NCBI GenBank assembly: GCA_015179125.1
Contig: WHVA01000041.1
Span: 310,001-374,000 of the forward strand
Reading direction: 5' to 3'
Length of the DNA stretch: 64,000 nucleotides
Source: Gautieria morchelliformis
Lineage: Eukaryota; Basidiomycota; Agaricomycetes; Gomphales; Gomphaceae
Both the position numbers and the translations under genes were made by a program. Of this stretch, positions 1-9,884 are shown in pieces. The notes under the pieces were generated by a model that was given only the letters and a program-made list of their open reading frames with translations, was not told where the DNA came from and did not search any database. Every line of letters starts with the position of its first letter. The stretch's first letter is position 1.

Positions 1-2092
1 CCCCCAGGCGGTACTCCACCCCCAATTCCCACCAACCCAATTCCCACCAACCCAGTTCCACCCGCGCCAGTTCTGGCTCTTGCACAAACTATCGCCATGC
101 TAGCCGGCCAACTCCAGTGCCCGGCCCAAGCCCCACCACGCCCCAAGACAAAGGTCCGTGAACCAGATCAATTCGACAGTTCCGACCCCAAGAAGCTCCA
201 GCCTTTTTTGGTCCGGCTTCAACTCAACTTCCGTGATCGTCCCAATGCCTTTCCTGACGACGAACGAAAGGTCAACTACACCCTTTCCTATCTCCGAGGC
301 ACGGCTCTCGACTATTTTGAACCCGCCCTCATGGATCCATTCGCCCTCATCGACTGGGCTGACGATTACCACAACTTCGTTCCGAACTCTGCTGCAACTT
401 CGGACCATTTGATATGGAAGCTGATGTGGAAAATGAACTTGATAAGCTTCGTATGAAAGACACTCATAAGATAGCTAAATACATTGTCACTTTCCAGCAG
501 CTTGCTCCTCGAGTCCAATGGGGAGAAGCCGCACTCTGACGCCAATTCTACATGGGCTTGCCATCCCGGATCAAGGATGAAATTGCCTGTGTCGGAAAAC
601 CCGCCACCCTTACCGACCTCCACAACCTTGCCCAATCCATCAATTCGCGCTACTGGGAAAGAGATTCTGAGATCGCTCGTGAAACTTCCGCCCAGAGCAG
701 GAACGACAAGCCTTCTGACAAGAAGTCTGATAAAGACAAGAAGAAGATGAATTCTGGAAACAACAACTCCGGAAACAACAACAACAACAACAACAACAGT
801 TCCGGCTCCAACTCCAGAAACCGGAACAACACCTCCACACCTCGCAACAACCAGGCCTCCGGTTCTAACACCAACACCCAGAAGAGCACTCCGGACCTTT
901 CCGACAAACTTGGGAAGGACAGAAAACTAACCCCTGCAGAACGCCAGCGTCACATGGACAACAATCTTTGCCTCTTCTGCGGCAAAGGCGGTCACGTCGC
1001 TCGCGATTGCACCCGAGCTTCCGCTTCTGCTGCTAAGGCCAAGGGCCACACAGCGAAGACGGAAGAGAAATCTGAAGCGACTCCTGCTATGGATGCAAAA
1101 AAATAGTCAGCAGTCCTCCGGCCTCCGCACGAGCTGAGGGCTGTGTTGACCCTATTCGTGCGACAAACGAGGTTAAACTCAACGCATCCGCTCTTTCATC
1201 CTCCGATTCCCTCTTGGTTCCGCTCACTTCCGACACCATTTCCGCACCCCCGTTTACAGCATTGATCGACTCTGGTTCGACTCATTGTTTCCTCGATTCC
1301 GACTTTGTTTTGAAACATAAACTTCCGACCCGCAACATTCCAACAATTCCACTCTGCCTTTTCGATGTGTCATCCAACACGGCAATTTCCCAAGTCGTGG
1401 ACCTGTCTATCTGTTTCACTACTGGGGACAACCATGAAGTTACGTTTTACGTTACTCCGCTAGATGCTAGCTGTTCCGTTGTACTAGGACACAATTGGCT
1501 CACCCAATATAATACGTCAATTAACTGGGCATTGGGTCAGATACAGTTCCGTACCCCGGATCAACTTCTGTCTATTCTGACGTCGTCCGCAAAGATGGTT
1601 CAAGCCTCTTCTGCAACTCCGCTCGTGGATTCAGTTCTGCACTCCGGTCCCGCTTTAGCATCTCCGCCCCTCGAAGCTCCTCGAATTGCGCTCGTTTCTG
1701 CCACCGCTTTCCGCGTATTGCAACGGCAAGAAGATACGTCCATTTTCCAGCTTCACCTTTCCGATTTGGCTACAGTAAAGGCTCGTTCTGCCTCGACTTC
1801 CGCTCTGGTCGACATGGGCTCAGTTCCGGAAGAATATCGTGAATTCCCGGACGTGTTCAACAAGGCCAAAGCCAATAAACCTGCTGAACATCGACCTTAC
1901 GATTTGAAGATAGATTTGGAAGAAGGAGCATCTCCGCCCCTTGGACCGATCTACTCCCTTTTGCAAAGTGAACTCCAGACTCTCCGAGAGTTCGTCGATG
2001 AACACCTGAACATGGGCTTTATCCACCCTTCGCTGTCTCTGCACGGCGCTGTGGTCCTTTTCGTCAAGAAGAAAGATGGATCTCTCCGCCTC
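1..2092 (+). mobile_element. Fam1 Gypsy element, plus-strand copy, truncated fossil
   Basis: Gypsy-type LTR retrotransposon fossil running off the left edge of the window. Parts in order: gag capsid region (about 97-950) with an Asn-rich linker and a CCHC zinc knuckle (CLFCGKGGHVARDC, near 975-1016); an aspartic protease beginning ALIDSGSTHCF (near 1258); and the start of reverse transcriptase ([11 protein letters not shown], near 2065-2095). It stops at about 2092, where an opposite-strand copy of the same family begins. The gag closely matches the minus copy at 4537-5961. The copy is broken in several places and lacks RT core, RNase H, integrase and LTRs. Older than, or as old as, its neighbour. 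Confidence 0.9.
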
Positions 2093-3190
2093 TGTTACAA
2101 CGTCGATCGGATAAGTTGGACCTTCGAGGTAGTGTCTCCAAATTTTGAAGGCTTCGAAAATCGCAAGTAGTTCCTTATCGTGGACGTCGTAGTTGAGTTC
2201 CAGGGCGGAAAAGGTGCGGGAATGAAAGGTGATCGGATGAATTTCTCCGTCGTCGGGGGAAATGATGGAAAGAATGGCGGCTAGCGCGTAGTCGGAAGTG
2301 TCGGTTTCGAGTACAAGTTGGGCATCAGGAATCCAGAAACCGAGTATGGGAGCTGTGGTGAAGGCCGATTTGAGAGCTTCAAATGTGGAACGGCATTCCG
2401 GAGTGAAATTCCATGGGGCACCCTTCCTGGTGAGACGCGTAAGCGGAACAGTAATATCGGAAAAATTATAAATGAAACGCCGGTAAAAGTTGGCGAAGCC
2501 AAGGAAAGACTGCACATCCTTAACACGTCGGGGTTCCGGCCATTCTTGAATTGCCTTGACCTTGTCCTCTGCCATGGTAAGACCTGTTGGAGAGAGGATG
2601 TAGCCGAGGTATTCGACCGTGTCACGGTGCCATTCGCATTTCTCTGCTTTTACGTAGAGATGGTGTTTGCGTAGACAGCGGAGTACTTCGCGGACATGTT
2701 CCCGATGTTTTTCCGGTGTGTCGGAATAGATGAGGATGTCGTCAATGTAGACTAGGACACATACGTCGAGGAGGTCGGAAAATACATTGTTCATGAATCG
2801 CTGAAAAGCGGCGGGAGCATTGGTTAGACCGAAAGGCATGACAGTCCACTCAAAAGCACCGTAGCGGGTGCGGAAAGTGGTTTTCCACTCGTCACCTTCC
2901 CGGATGCGGACAAGGTGATAAGCGTGCCGGAGGTCAATTTTGGTGTAGATCTTCGCCCTGCGGGGGGTGTCAAGTAAGTCGGAAATGCGCGGAAACGGAT
3001 ATTTGTCCTTCTTAGTGAGGGCATTGAGTCCGCGGAAATCGACGCAGAGGCGGAGAGATCCATCCTTCTTCTTGACGAAAAGGACCGGAGCACCATGCGG
3101 AGACAGCGAAGGGCGGATGAAGCCCATGTTGATGATGTTCATCGACGAACTCGCGGAGAGTTTGGAGTTCACTTTGCGAAAGAGAGTAGA
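2093..3190 (-). CDS. Fam1 pol segment: reverse transcriptase and partial RNase H
   Basis: Fossil pol segment of the minus-strand Fam1 Gypsy copy. Visible landmarks are the RT entry [18 protein letters not shown], the primer-grip and thumb region ([15 protein letters not shown]), the catalytic YIDDILIYS, and the connection domain [14 protein letters not shown]. It runs into RNase H and stops near the inverted junction at about 2093. In life it would copy element RNA into cDNA in virus-like particles. It is a fragment: integrase and chromodomain are missing. Confidence 0.85.
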
Positions 3191-3649
3191 TCGGTCCAAG
3201 GGGCGGAGATGCTCCTTCTTCCAAATCTATCTTTAAATCGTAAGGTCGATGTTCAGCTGGTTTATCTGCTTTGGCCTTGTTGAACACGTCCGGGAAGTCA
3301 CGATATTCTTCCGGAACTGAGCTCATGTCGACCGGAGCGGAAGTCGAGGCGGAACGAGCCTTGGCTGTAGCCGAGTCGGAAAGGTGAAGCTGGAAAACGG
3401 TCGTGTCTTCTTGCCGTTGCAATACGCGGAAAGCGGTGGCGGAAACGAGCGCAATTTGAGGAGCTTTGAGGGTCGGAGGTGCTAAAGCGGGACCAGAGTG
3501 CGGAACTGAATCCACAAGCGGAGGTGCAGAAGAGGCCTGAGCCATCTTTGCGGACGACGTCGGAATAGACGGAAGTTGATCCGGGGTACGGAACTGTATT
3601 TGACCCAATGCCCAGTTAATCGACGGATTATATTGGGTGAGCCAATTGT

Positions 3650-4147
3650 TGTAGAGGACAGGAATTATAGGCAGTAGGTATGGACTTGGTGATCAAAAGA
3701 ATAGACTAGAAAACAATTCACTCTCTCAGTGAATTTAGTTGTCACTGTAAATATATTATACACTACCTAGAAAACAATTCACTACAGAGGATTTCTAGGT
3801 CAGTAAATCGAAGGAACACTAGATTAATTTACTTGCCTCTCTCAGTGAATTTAGTTGTCACTGAGAGAGGGGGAAATCTGTCTCACTGTGCATGTACTAC
3901 TACCCGGCCCTTTAGCGCCCAAGGGCTCGCGCGTCGAAGTCATTTCAGACTCCGCTGGGTGCAGCCGCTTGTGAAAATAGAAATAACAAGATAAAATGGA
4001 GAGGTAGGGAGTGACTGGAAAATTTCGAAAATAACCAGAGAAATGGATGCATGGTACAAGAACAATGTGAGAAGAGATTGGAAAAACATACAACAAATTG
4101 AATATATTATGCTTGATTTTGGTGCAGGAGCATAAATGCACCCAACA
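3650..4147 (-). mobile_element. Fam2 solo LTR inside the Fam1 protease region
   Basis: 498-bp solo LTR with TG...CA ends and a perfect 5-bp target duplication ATTGT (3645-3649 and 4148-4152). It interrupts the protease region just after VVLGHN. It carries the family's internal palindrome around CTCTCTCAGTGA / TCACTGAGAGAG, here with a longer AT-rich segment than in sister copies. Related copies lie at 24063-24550, 31147-31635 and 47021-47509. This is the most divergent of the four, so probably the oldest or from a subfamily. Confidence 0.92.
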
Positions 4148-4536
4148 ATTGTGTCCTAGTACAACGGAACAGCTAGCATCTAGCGGAGTAACGTAAAACG
4201 TAACTTCATGGTTGTCCCCAGTAGCGAAACGAATAGACAGATCCACAACTTGGGAAATTCCCGTGTTGGAAGACCCGTCGAAAAGGCGGAGCGGAATAGT
4301 CGGAATGTTGCGGGTCGGAAGTTTATGTTTCAAAACAAAGTCGGAATCGAGGAAACAATGAGTTGAACCGGAGTCGACCAGTGCTGTAAACGGGGGTGCG
4401 GAAATGGCGTCGGAAGTGAGCGGAACAGAGAGAGAGTCGGAGGACGAAAGAGCGGACGCGTTGAGTTTAACCTCGTTTGTAGCACGAATGGGGTCAACAC
4501 AGCCCTCAGCTCGTGCGGAGGCCGGAGGACTGCTGA

Positions 4537-5961
4537 CTATTTTTTTGAATCCGCAGCGGGAGCCGCTTCGGATTTCTCTTCCATCTTTGCTGCATGGCCT
4601 TTGGCCTTAGCAGCGGAGGCGGAAGCGCGAGTGCAGTCGCGAGCGACGTGACCGCCTTTGCCGCAGAAAAGGCAAAGGTTGTTGTCCATGCGACGCTGGC
4701 GTTCTACAGGGGTTAGTTTTCCATCCTTCCCAAGTTTATCGGAAAGGTCCGGAGTGCTCTTCCGGGCGTTGGTGTTGGAACCAGAGGCCTGGTTGTTGCG
4801 AGGGGTGGAGTTGTTGTTGTTGTTCCGGTTGCCGGAGTTGGATCCGGAACTGTTGTTGCTGTTGTTGTTTCCGGAGTTGTTGTTTCCGGAATTGGTCTTC
4901 TTCTTGTCTTTATCAGACTTCTTGTCGGAAGACTTGTCGTTCTTGCTCTGGGTGGAAGTTTCGCGAGCGATCTCGGAGTGTCTTTCCCAGTAGCGTGAAT
5001 CGATGGATTGGGCGAGGTTACGGAGGTCGGTAAGGGTGGCGGGTTTTCCGACGCGGGCAATTTCATCCTTGATCCGGGATGGCAAGCCCATGTAAAACTG
5101 GCGTCGGAGTGCGGCTTCTCCCCATTGGACTCGAGGAGCAAGCTGCTGGAAAGTGACGATATATTTAGCTATCTTATGAGTGTCTTTCATGTGAAGCTTA
5201 TCGAGTTCATTTTCCACATCGGCTTCCATATCAAATGGTCCGAAGTTGCTGCGGAGTTCGGAAATGAAATTGGGGTAATCATCGGCCCAGTTGACGAGAG
5301 CGAATGGATCCATGAGGGTGGGTTTGAAGTAGTCGAGCGCCGTGCCTCGGAGATAGGAGAGGGCGTAATTGACCTTTCGTTCGTCGTCGGGAAAGGCGTC
5401 GGGACGATCACGGAAATTGAGTTGAAGCTGGACCAGAAATGGCTGGAGCTTCTTGGGGTCGGAACCGTCGAACTGATCTGGTTCGCGGACCTTTGTCTTG
5501 GGGCGTGGTGGTGCTTGGGCCGGGCGCTGGAGTTGTCCGGCTAGCATGGCGATGGCTTGTGCAAGATCCGGAACTGGCGCGGGCGGAACTGGGTTGGCGG
5601 GAATCTGAGGTGGAATTGGAGGTGGAGGACCGCCTGGGGGACCGCCGGGTGGGCCGCCATGAGGGCCGCCTGGAGGTGGTCCTGGTGGAGGTGGTGGTGG
5701 TGGAGCTGGGCGTCGGAATGACGCTGCTGTTTGTTCGCCGCTGCTACTCGTCGACTTCCCGTCATAGTTGGGATTGTCGTCGGGATTAGCGTCAGGAACT
5801 TCTTCGAAACGTTGCTGAAAAGCATCGGAGAGCTCATCGTCGGCATGAGAGCTGCCGGAGGGTTCCGCGTGCCTTGGTGCTGCGGATCTAAGACTGCCAA
5901 AATAAGAGAGAGCTTCAACAGCTCCTGCTCGAGCTGAAGTAGCTGTGGTACGAGGAGGCAT
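4537..5961 (-). CDS. Fam1 gag polyprotein, 474 residues
   Basis: Open gag frame of the minus-strand Fam1 Gypsy copy. The N-terminus is Ala/Ser-rich, followed by a Pro/Gly-rich stretch (about residues 85-125), a helical capsid domain of the retrotransposon-gag type (about 150-330), an Asn/Ser/Gly low-complexity linker with Lys runs, and a CCHC zinc knuckle CLFCGKGGHVARDC (about residues 433-446). The role in living relatives is assembly of intracellular particles and RNA packaging. The ATG lies about 34 bp inside the 5' LTR, so the leader is very short. Gag is separated from protease, as usual in this group. Confidence 0.85.
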   Translation of the reverse strand: MPPRTTATSARAGAVEALSYFGSLRSAAPRHAEPSGSSHADDELSDAFQQRFEEVPDANPDDNPNYDGKSTSSSGEQTAASFRRPAPPPPPPPGPPPGGPHGGPPGGPPGGPPPPIPPQIPANPVPPAPVPDLAQAIAMLAGQLQRPAQAPPRPKTKVREPDQFDGSDPKKLQPFLVQLQLNFRDRPDAFPDDERKVNYALSYLRGTALDYFKPTLMDPFALVNWADDYPNFISELRSNFGPFDMEADVENELDKLHMKDTHKIAKYIVTFQQLAPRVQWGEAALRRQFYMGLPSRIKDEIARVGKPATLTDLRNLAQSIDSRYWERHSEIARETSTQSKNDKSSDKKSDKDKKKTNSGNNNSGNNNSNNSSGSNSGNRNNNNNSTPRNNQASGSNTNARKSTPDLSDKLGKDGKLTPVERQRRMDNNLCLFCGKGGHVARDCTRASASAAKAKGHAAKMEEKSEAAPAADSKK

Positions 5962-5994
5962 AGTGATAGTTATCAGGTGGGAATCAGATAATAC

Positions 5995-6684
5995 TGTTAC
6001 CGTAACTCGAGATTTCCGCTAAGTCGGAACTGGAAAGGACAGCGGCTTCAACTTATAGGTTGCACCCCCAATGAACTATCGTCCTAAGTATTTCGGAATT
6101 GAGTCGGAAGGCGGAAAGTACTGAACCAAAGGTTTGGTCGGAACTTAAGTCGGAACTGAGGCGGAAGGTGGAAGGCGGAAGGCGGAGAGACTGAGATTTT
6201 GCTAGACTCGCTGTGCTAAGAACAGGAGATGGAGCGAAGGAAATCAAGTATCGAAGGTGATTATCTGATTGCAGAATAATAGACATACATGAGGGGGTTT
6301 TTATACAAAGCGCAGAACAACAAGTAATGGTATGATACTAAGCAAATTCCGGAGGAAGCGGAAGTCGAGTACAATGTGTGGGAACTAACTATTGGGAACA
6401 ATGGGACTACAAGGGGGGTTCAGGGTAAGGTAGAACAATGGCAAAGAACAAGGCGGGTGAGTACAATAGGCATCGGAAGAAATGGACTACGGAAATGGTA
6501 TCTTGCTGTGCTCAGGGTCGAGTACGGGAGCCGGTATCTGGAGGTGGCCAGGGGTACTGAAACAAGGGAGGAGGGTTCGGATATTGCGGATGTTGCGGAT
6601 GTCGAAATAGAGTCGGAAGTGGTGCGGAGGTGGTGCGGAGGTTATGCAGGGGTGGCGGAGATGATTGATCGGAACAGTCGTAAC
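5995..6684 (-). repeat. Fam1 5' LTR (690 bp)
   Basis: LTR of the minus-strand Fam1 Gypsy. On the sense strand it begins TGTTACGACTG and ends GGTAACA. It matches the solo LTR at 18738-19429 and the interrupted LTR at 18668-20060. The shared R/U5-like part is recognised by GGCTTCAACTTATAGGTTG. It is packed with the pentamer TTCCG/CGGAA. Its outer end forms the last codons and stop of the neighbouring zinc-cluster gene. Confidence 0.9.
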
Positions 6685-7623
6685 ATGAACTCCACATCCG
6701 CCCGGTTCATCCTATCGTTCGCCGCTCTAAACTCCCTCAACAACTCACACACCTTTTCCCCAACCTTGCCAACCTTCTGTCCCACGTCCCTCACTGCCGC
6801 TATCAACTCCCTCACCTCCGCACTTTGCTCCGACCTTTTCACCTTCTTGTCTTTCTTCGCCCTCCGACCTTCCACCTCGGTTTCCTTCCCCTCACTCTGC
6901 CTCGCTCCCTCTGTTCCCTTTCCCTTCTCCTCGCTCATCCTCGCTTCCATTCTCTCCACCCTCATCTCGAGGTTCCGCTCGACCCAGTCGCTCGAGTCGT
7001 TGTCATCATCAACCTCGTCTCGAACCTTGGCCCCTTTCCTTGGCCTCGGTCCATCCTCGGCCTCCTCGCTCCTCACTTGCTTCTTGCTCACTGCACCCGC
7101 CTGACCTTTTCCTGAGGTCGCCTTGCTGCGGCGACCTTGGGCGATGCTACAGCCCAAGGAACGGGTCCTGCACCACACGCAGGCACCCTGGTCGGCGAGG
7201 CCGAAGTCGAGACTAACGGCCTGAAGGCACGTATAGTCGCGCTCTTCGCAGCGCGCGCACCTCGCCTCGGCCTTGGTCGCAAGCTGCCACTCGCGAGGTC
7301 CCCCGTCGGTGAGCTTGTACCCGTATAGGGACAAGTCGGTCGGGTGGTAGGGAAATAACATGCACTTATACTAGACAAATCAGCAGCGCCCATGACCAGA
7401 CAACTACGGTACTCACCTTCTTTCCACTCGGCCCCTCCTGCCACGGTTGCCGCATGTCAATGGCCCCCGTCTCATCAATTGGCAGTACGCCAACCTCGGG
7501 TCGATCCTTGGGCATAACCTTGCCCGAGGCTCCATTCTCCTCAGACAACAATGTCTGGTCGAACCCGTTTGTCGCACTGTTCTCGTCGACGGCTAAGTTG
7601 AAGAGGGCTTGAGGGTGCACCAT
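6642..7623 (-). CDS. Zinc-cluster / coiled-coil protein, antisense gene beside an LTR
   Basis: Two-exon gene: exon 1 is 7417-7623, then a 52-bp GT-AG intron, then exon 2, 7364-6642; splicing keeps the frame. About 310 residues. After ~75 residues comes a paired cysteine motif C-x2-C-x6-C-x15-C-x2-C-x6-C (from CARCEERDYTC to CVWCRTRSLGC), resembling a widened Zn2Cys6 cluster. Then follow a basic Lys/Arg-rich region, an acidic patch and a long charged helical, probably coiled-coil, C-terminal half. The last ~15 residues and the stop lie in the Fam1 LTR that inserted at 6684. Downstream on the opposite strand are a polypurine tract and LTR (7782-8357), so this gene lies antisense inside an LTR element. 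DNA or RNA binding is an inference; no known function is claimed. Confidence 0.7.
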
Positions 7624-7781
7624 ACTTCGTTGGCACTTGGGTTCGCTGCATCCTACCCACCCTTTTATCTAACCTCGGCTACGATTTAAGCTTCGCCTTT
7701 CCGGCTACTTAACATCGGGCCGGGATCTAGATTCAAGGAGAGGCGAACCTTGCTCATATTACGGCCTCGAGGGTCTCGGCC

Positions 7782-7796
7782 ATAAGGAGGGGATAC
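7782..7796 (+). promoter_or_regulatory. Polypurine tract of the 7797-8357 LTR element
   Basis: ATAAGGAGGGGATAC lies directly against the TG of the LTR at 7797. Its position and purine content fit a plus-strand primer for reverse transcription. The same arrangement occurs beside the LTRs ending at 20060 and 34338. Confidence 0.7.
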
Positions 7797-8357
7797 TGTA
7801 AGGACCCGGCCTTTGGCCGGTTACTTACCGGTAAAACCTTCTTCCGAGCCCCAGCCTTGTGATATTCGTGCCCGAGTACACCTGATCCTTATCCCCGCCC
7901 GAGCCCGAGCCCGAGCTTGAGTTCATATCTGACCTTGATCCCATGCCCGTATCCCCTTAGTTACTGATTCCGCTCCATCACGCATCATTCGTATATTACC
8001 TCGCCCTGACCTCGGTCTCCTGACCTCGCCCTGACCTCCACTAATATGTTCGCCCCTGACTTGCACCCTCGTCCGTATATAACCCCCTTGTATGCATTCC
8101 TACTCCTCAGTCTGAAAATCAACTATCGTATCCCTTCGATCCCTAGCTAGTTTCTAAGCCTCGCCTCTTAAGCCAAACCTCGCCTCTTATTCATTTGCCT
8201 CCGAAGTTGGGACTCGTGCGTAGGGTCGGCGCAGCACATAAGCTGAAGCCAAGTCCCTCTCTGACTTCCCCATCCAAACCTCGCCCCCTAACCTCGGACC
8301 TTGCCTCGGGTCTTGTTCCCGACCTCGGTCAACCCTACGACGGATCGTACTGTAACA
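7797..8357 (+). repeat. LTR (561 bp) of a Gypsy-like element carrying the antisense zinc-cluster gene
   Basis: The segment begins TGTAAGGACCCGG and ends GTACTGTAACA, giving TG...CA ends. It is preceded by a polypurine tract, so it is the 3' LTR of a plus-oriented element whose interior lies to the left. That interior is reduced to the antisense gene at 6642-7623, cut by the Fam1 insertion. No partner LTR or target duplication could be identified. The sequence is rich in CCTCG/GACCTCG repeats and contains no visible coding. Confidence 0.6.
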
Positions 8358-9884
8358 CTTGGGGTATGCCAGCTTTACTCAGGCTTTAGCTAGCATGGAC
8401 CTTTTGGGTCCATTTCCGCAGCATCTGCTACGGCAATGCAGATCATCCATGTGATGCCATTGTATGGCTCTTGTGAGCCATCCGTTTGGTCCGGTATGCC
8501 CTGACCTTCAGTGGCCAAATCAGGCTCGGCTGGGCTCGGCTTCGGCCTTGAGCCCCGTGCATCACTAGCTGCGCCGCCATCCCATCATAGCTCCGAGCGT
8601 AGCAGGTGTCCACGCTGTCAAGGCGGGGCGGCATGGGTCTTGAGGGGTGAATGCGCTTGTGGCGAGCTGCGAGGACTTATGCTGACTGCTACGTCCTCAT
8701 ATTGCTGAAACATCATGACCAGACGCTGCCTGTTCCCCAGATTCATGGAGGGGACTTTGACCCTTCCGAGGCTGTTGGTGCGCCGTTCTCCGTAATGGAG
8801 AGGCTTATAGCGAGTATCAATGGTCCGTGCGGCCGAAGCTGAGGGCCCCATTCGAAGAGAAGGCGACTCGGTTTCGTTCTTCATTCCGGTGACCCGCGGC
8901 ACCTCTTGGCACATCTCGACCTCCGACCACCTGTAGCGCATCCTGGCCTCCTACAAGCGTGGCGCTTTCGATTCCAAGTGGGTCAAGATAGGTCATGCGG
9001 GCTTTGAGGCGCAGGGCGAGTATGGTGAGGCGATTGCGTGCGTGGGCATGAACGCGGGGGCGCACTGCAGAAGGAGGGGTATGGGGTGCAGAATCGGACG
9101 GCAGCGCATGAGGGCGCCGAGGCCGATATCACTCCTCACCCCGCGCCTGGACGTTAGACGTTGCATGCATCTTCCTTCATCATCTTCACGCTCCACGCTT
9201 CATGCACCAGGATGGGTCGTGTGTTCTTTGCGAGCTTCTTTCGTGGGGGTTTCGCTGGTAGGGGTTTTGATGGCTCCGTGGTTTGGAGGCGGCTGTTTCG
9301 CAGGGGGTCGCGTTTGGCTTTTGCGTGAGGGTTGGTTGGCAAGGGGAACAATAAAGGGTGGGATAGGTTGTACCCCGCGTTGAACGCACCAAGCAGACCT
9401 GACGCCTTCTTCACAGGATGAAGAGGGTGGGGATCGTTCGCTAAAAGACCCTCCTTCACGCAGCACTTTAGCTCGGCGTTCCATACATCCGTACTATGCA
9501 CAGTCTGCACTAGATTTCTCTATTATATTTAGTTCTGGCTTGGGACAATACACCGTCGTCCTCTGCAATATAACAGTCATTATAAAACATCGTCTAGAGT
9601 AACCGTCCAACAAAATCCATAAAATAAACCTCGTTCCCAGGGGGGCCGGCACATGATCTCCGAAACCACACTTCATCCATAGTGACTAGTGGGGATAGGA
9701 CCATAAGCAACCACGGTCGAGAGACTCGTTCTATAGAGAGAGACTCCGTGCCCGTGCGTGAAACTCAGAATATTTCAGTTACGTAAACCTCTCACAGGTC
9801 GTGTCTTCTTATTCCCACGTTCTCACCGCGCTTTGCCTCGCACTGCCTCCTTTCCCGGAGACCACCCCGACCTCTAACTCCTCC
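8358..9884. other. Intergenic spacer upstream of the NLR-like gene
   Basis: GC-rich spacer. No complete gene was seen. One short plus-strand stretch (about 8690-8810) reads like an aminoglycoside-phosphotransferase-family protein kinase-like fold (LPVPQI, then PSEAVGAPFSVMERL), suggesting a decayed gene; this is weak. The last ~350 bp, CT-rich near the end, must contain the promoter of the gene starting at 9885. No TATA box can be named with confidence. Confidence 0.4.
8680..8835 (+). pseudogene. Possible relic of an APH-type phosphotransferase gene
   Basis: A single short reading-frame stretch shows an order of motifs (LPVPQI, an aspartate, VGAPFSVMERL) reminiscent of the N-lobe of fungal aminoglycoside-phosphotransferase-like proteins. 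No catalytic loop (HGDLH-type) was found downstream, and surrounding frames are interrupted. It could equally be chance. Confidence 0.25.

Larger units (their letters stand above)
2093..6684 (-). mobile_element. Fam1 Gypsy element, minus-strand copy with 5' LTR, truncated
   Basis: Second Fam1 copy, reading leftwards: 5' LTR (5995-6684), short leader, gag (5961-4537), protease (about 4400-3500, split by a Fam2 solo LTR at 3650-4147), reverse transcriptase and the first part of RNase H, ending at about 2093. Integrase and 3' LTR are absent. RT shows YIDDILIY, and RNase H shows the ALAAILS...[14 protein letters not shown] region typical of Gypsy. The LTR begins exactly where the zinc-cluster gene at 6642-7623 ends, so this copy inserted into that gene's 3' end. 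Broken, with an estimated handful of lesions plus the truncation; moderately old. Confidence 0.9.

Noticed and set aside
640-907. Cys- and Leu-rich minus-strand frames
   Set aside because: They mirror the AAC-rich Asn linker of the Fam1 gag on the other strand.
9030-9510. Several overlapping open frames upstream of the NLR-like gene
   Set aside because: None shows a recognisable domain or consistent splice structure; GC-rich composition lengthens frames by chance.
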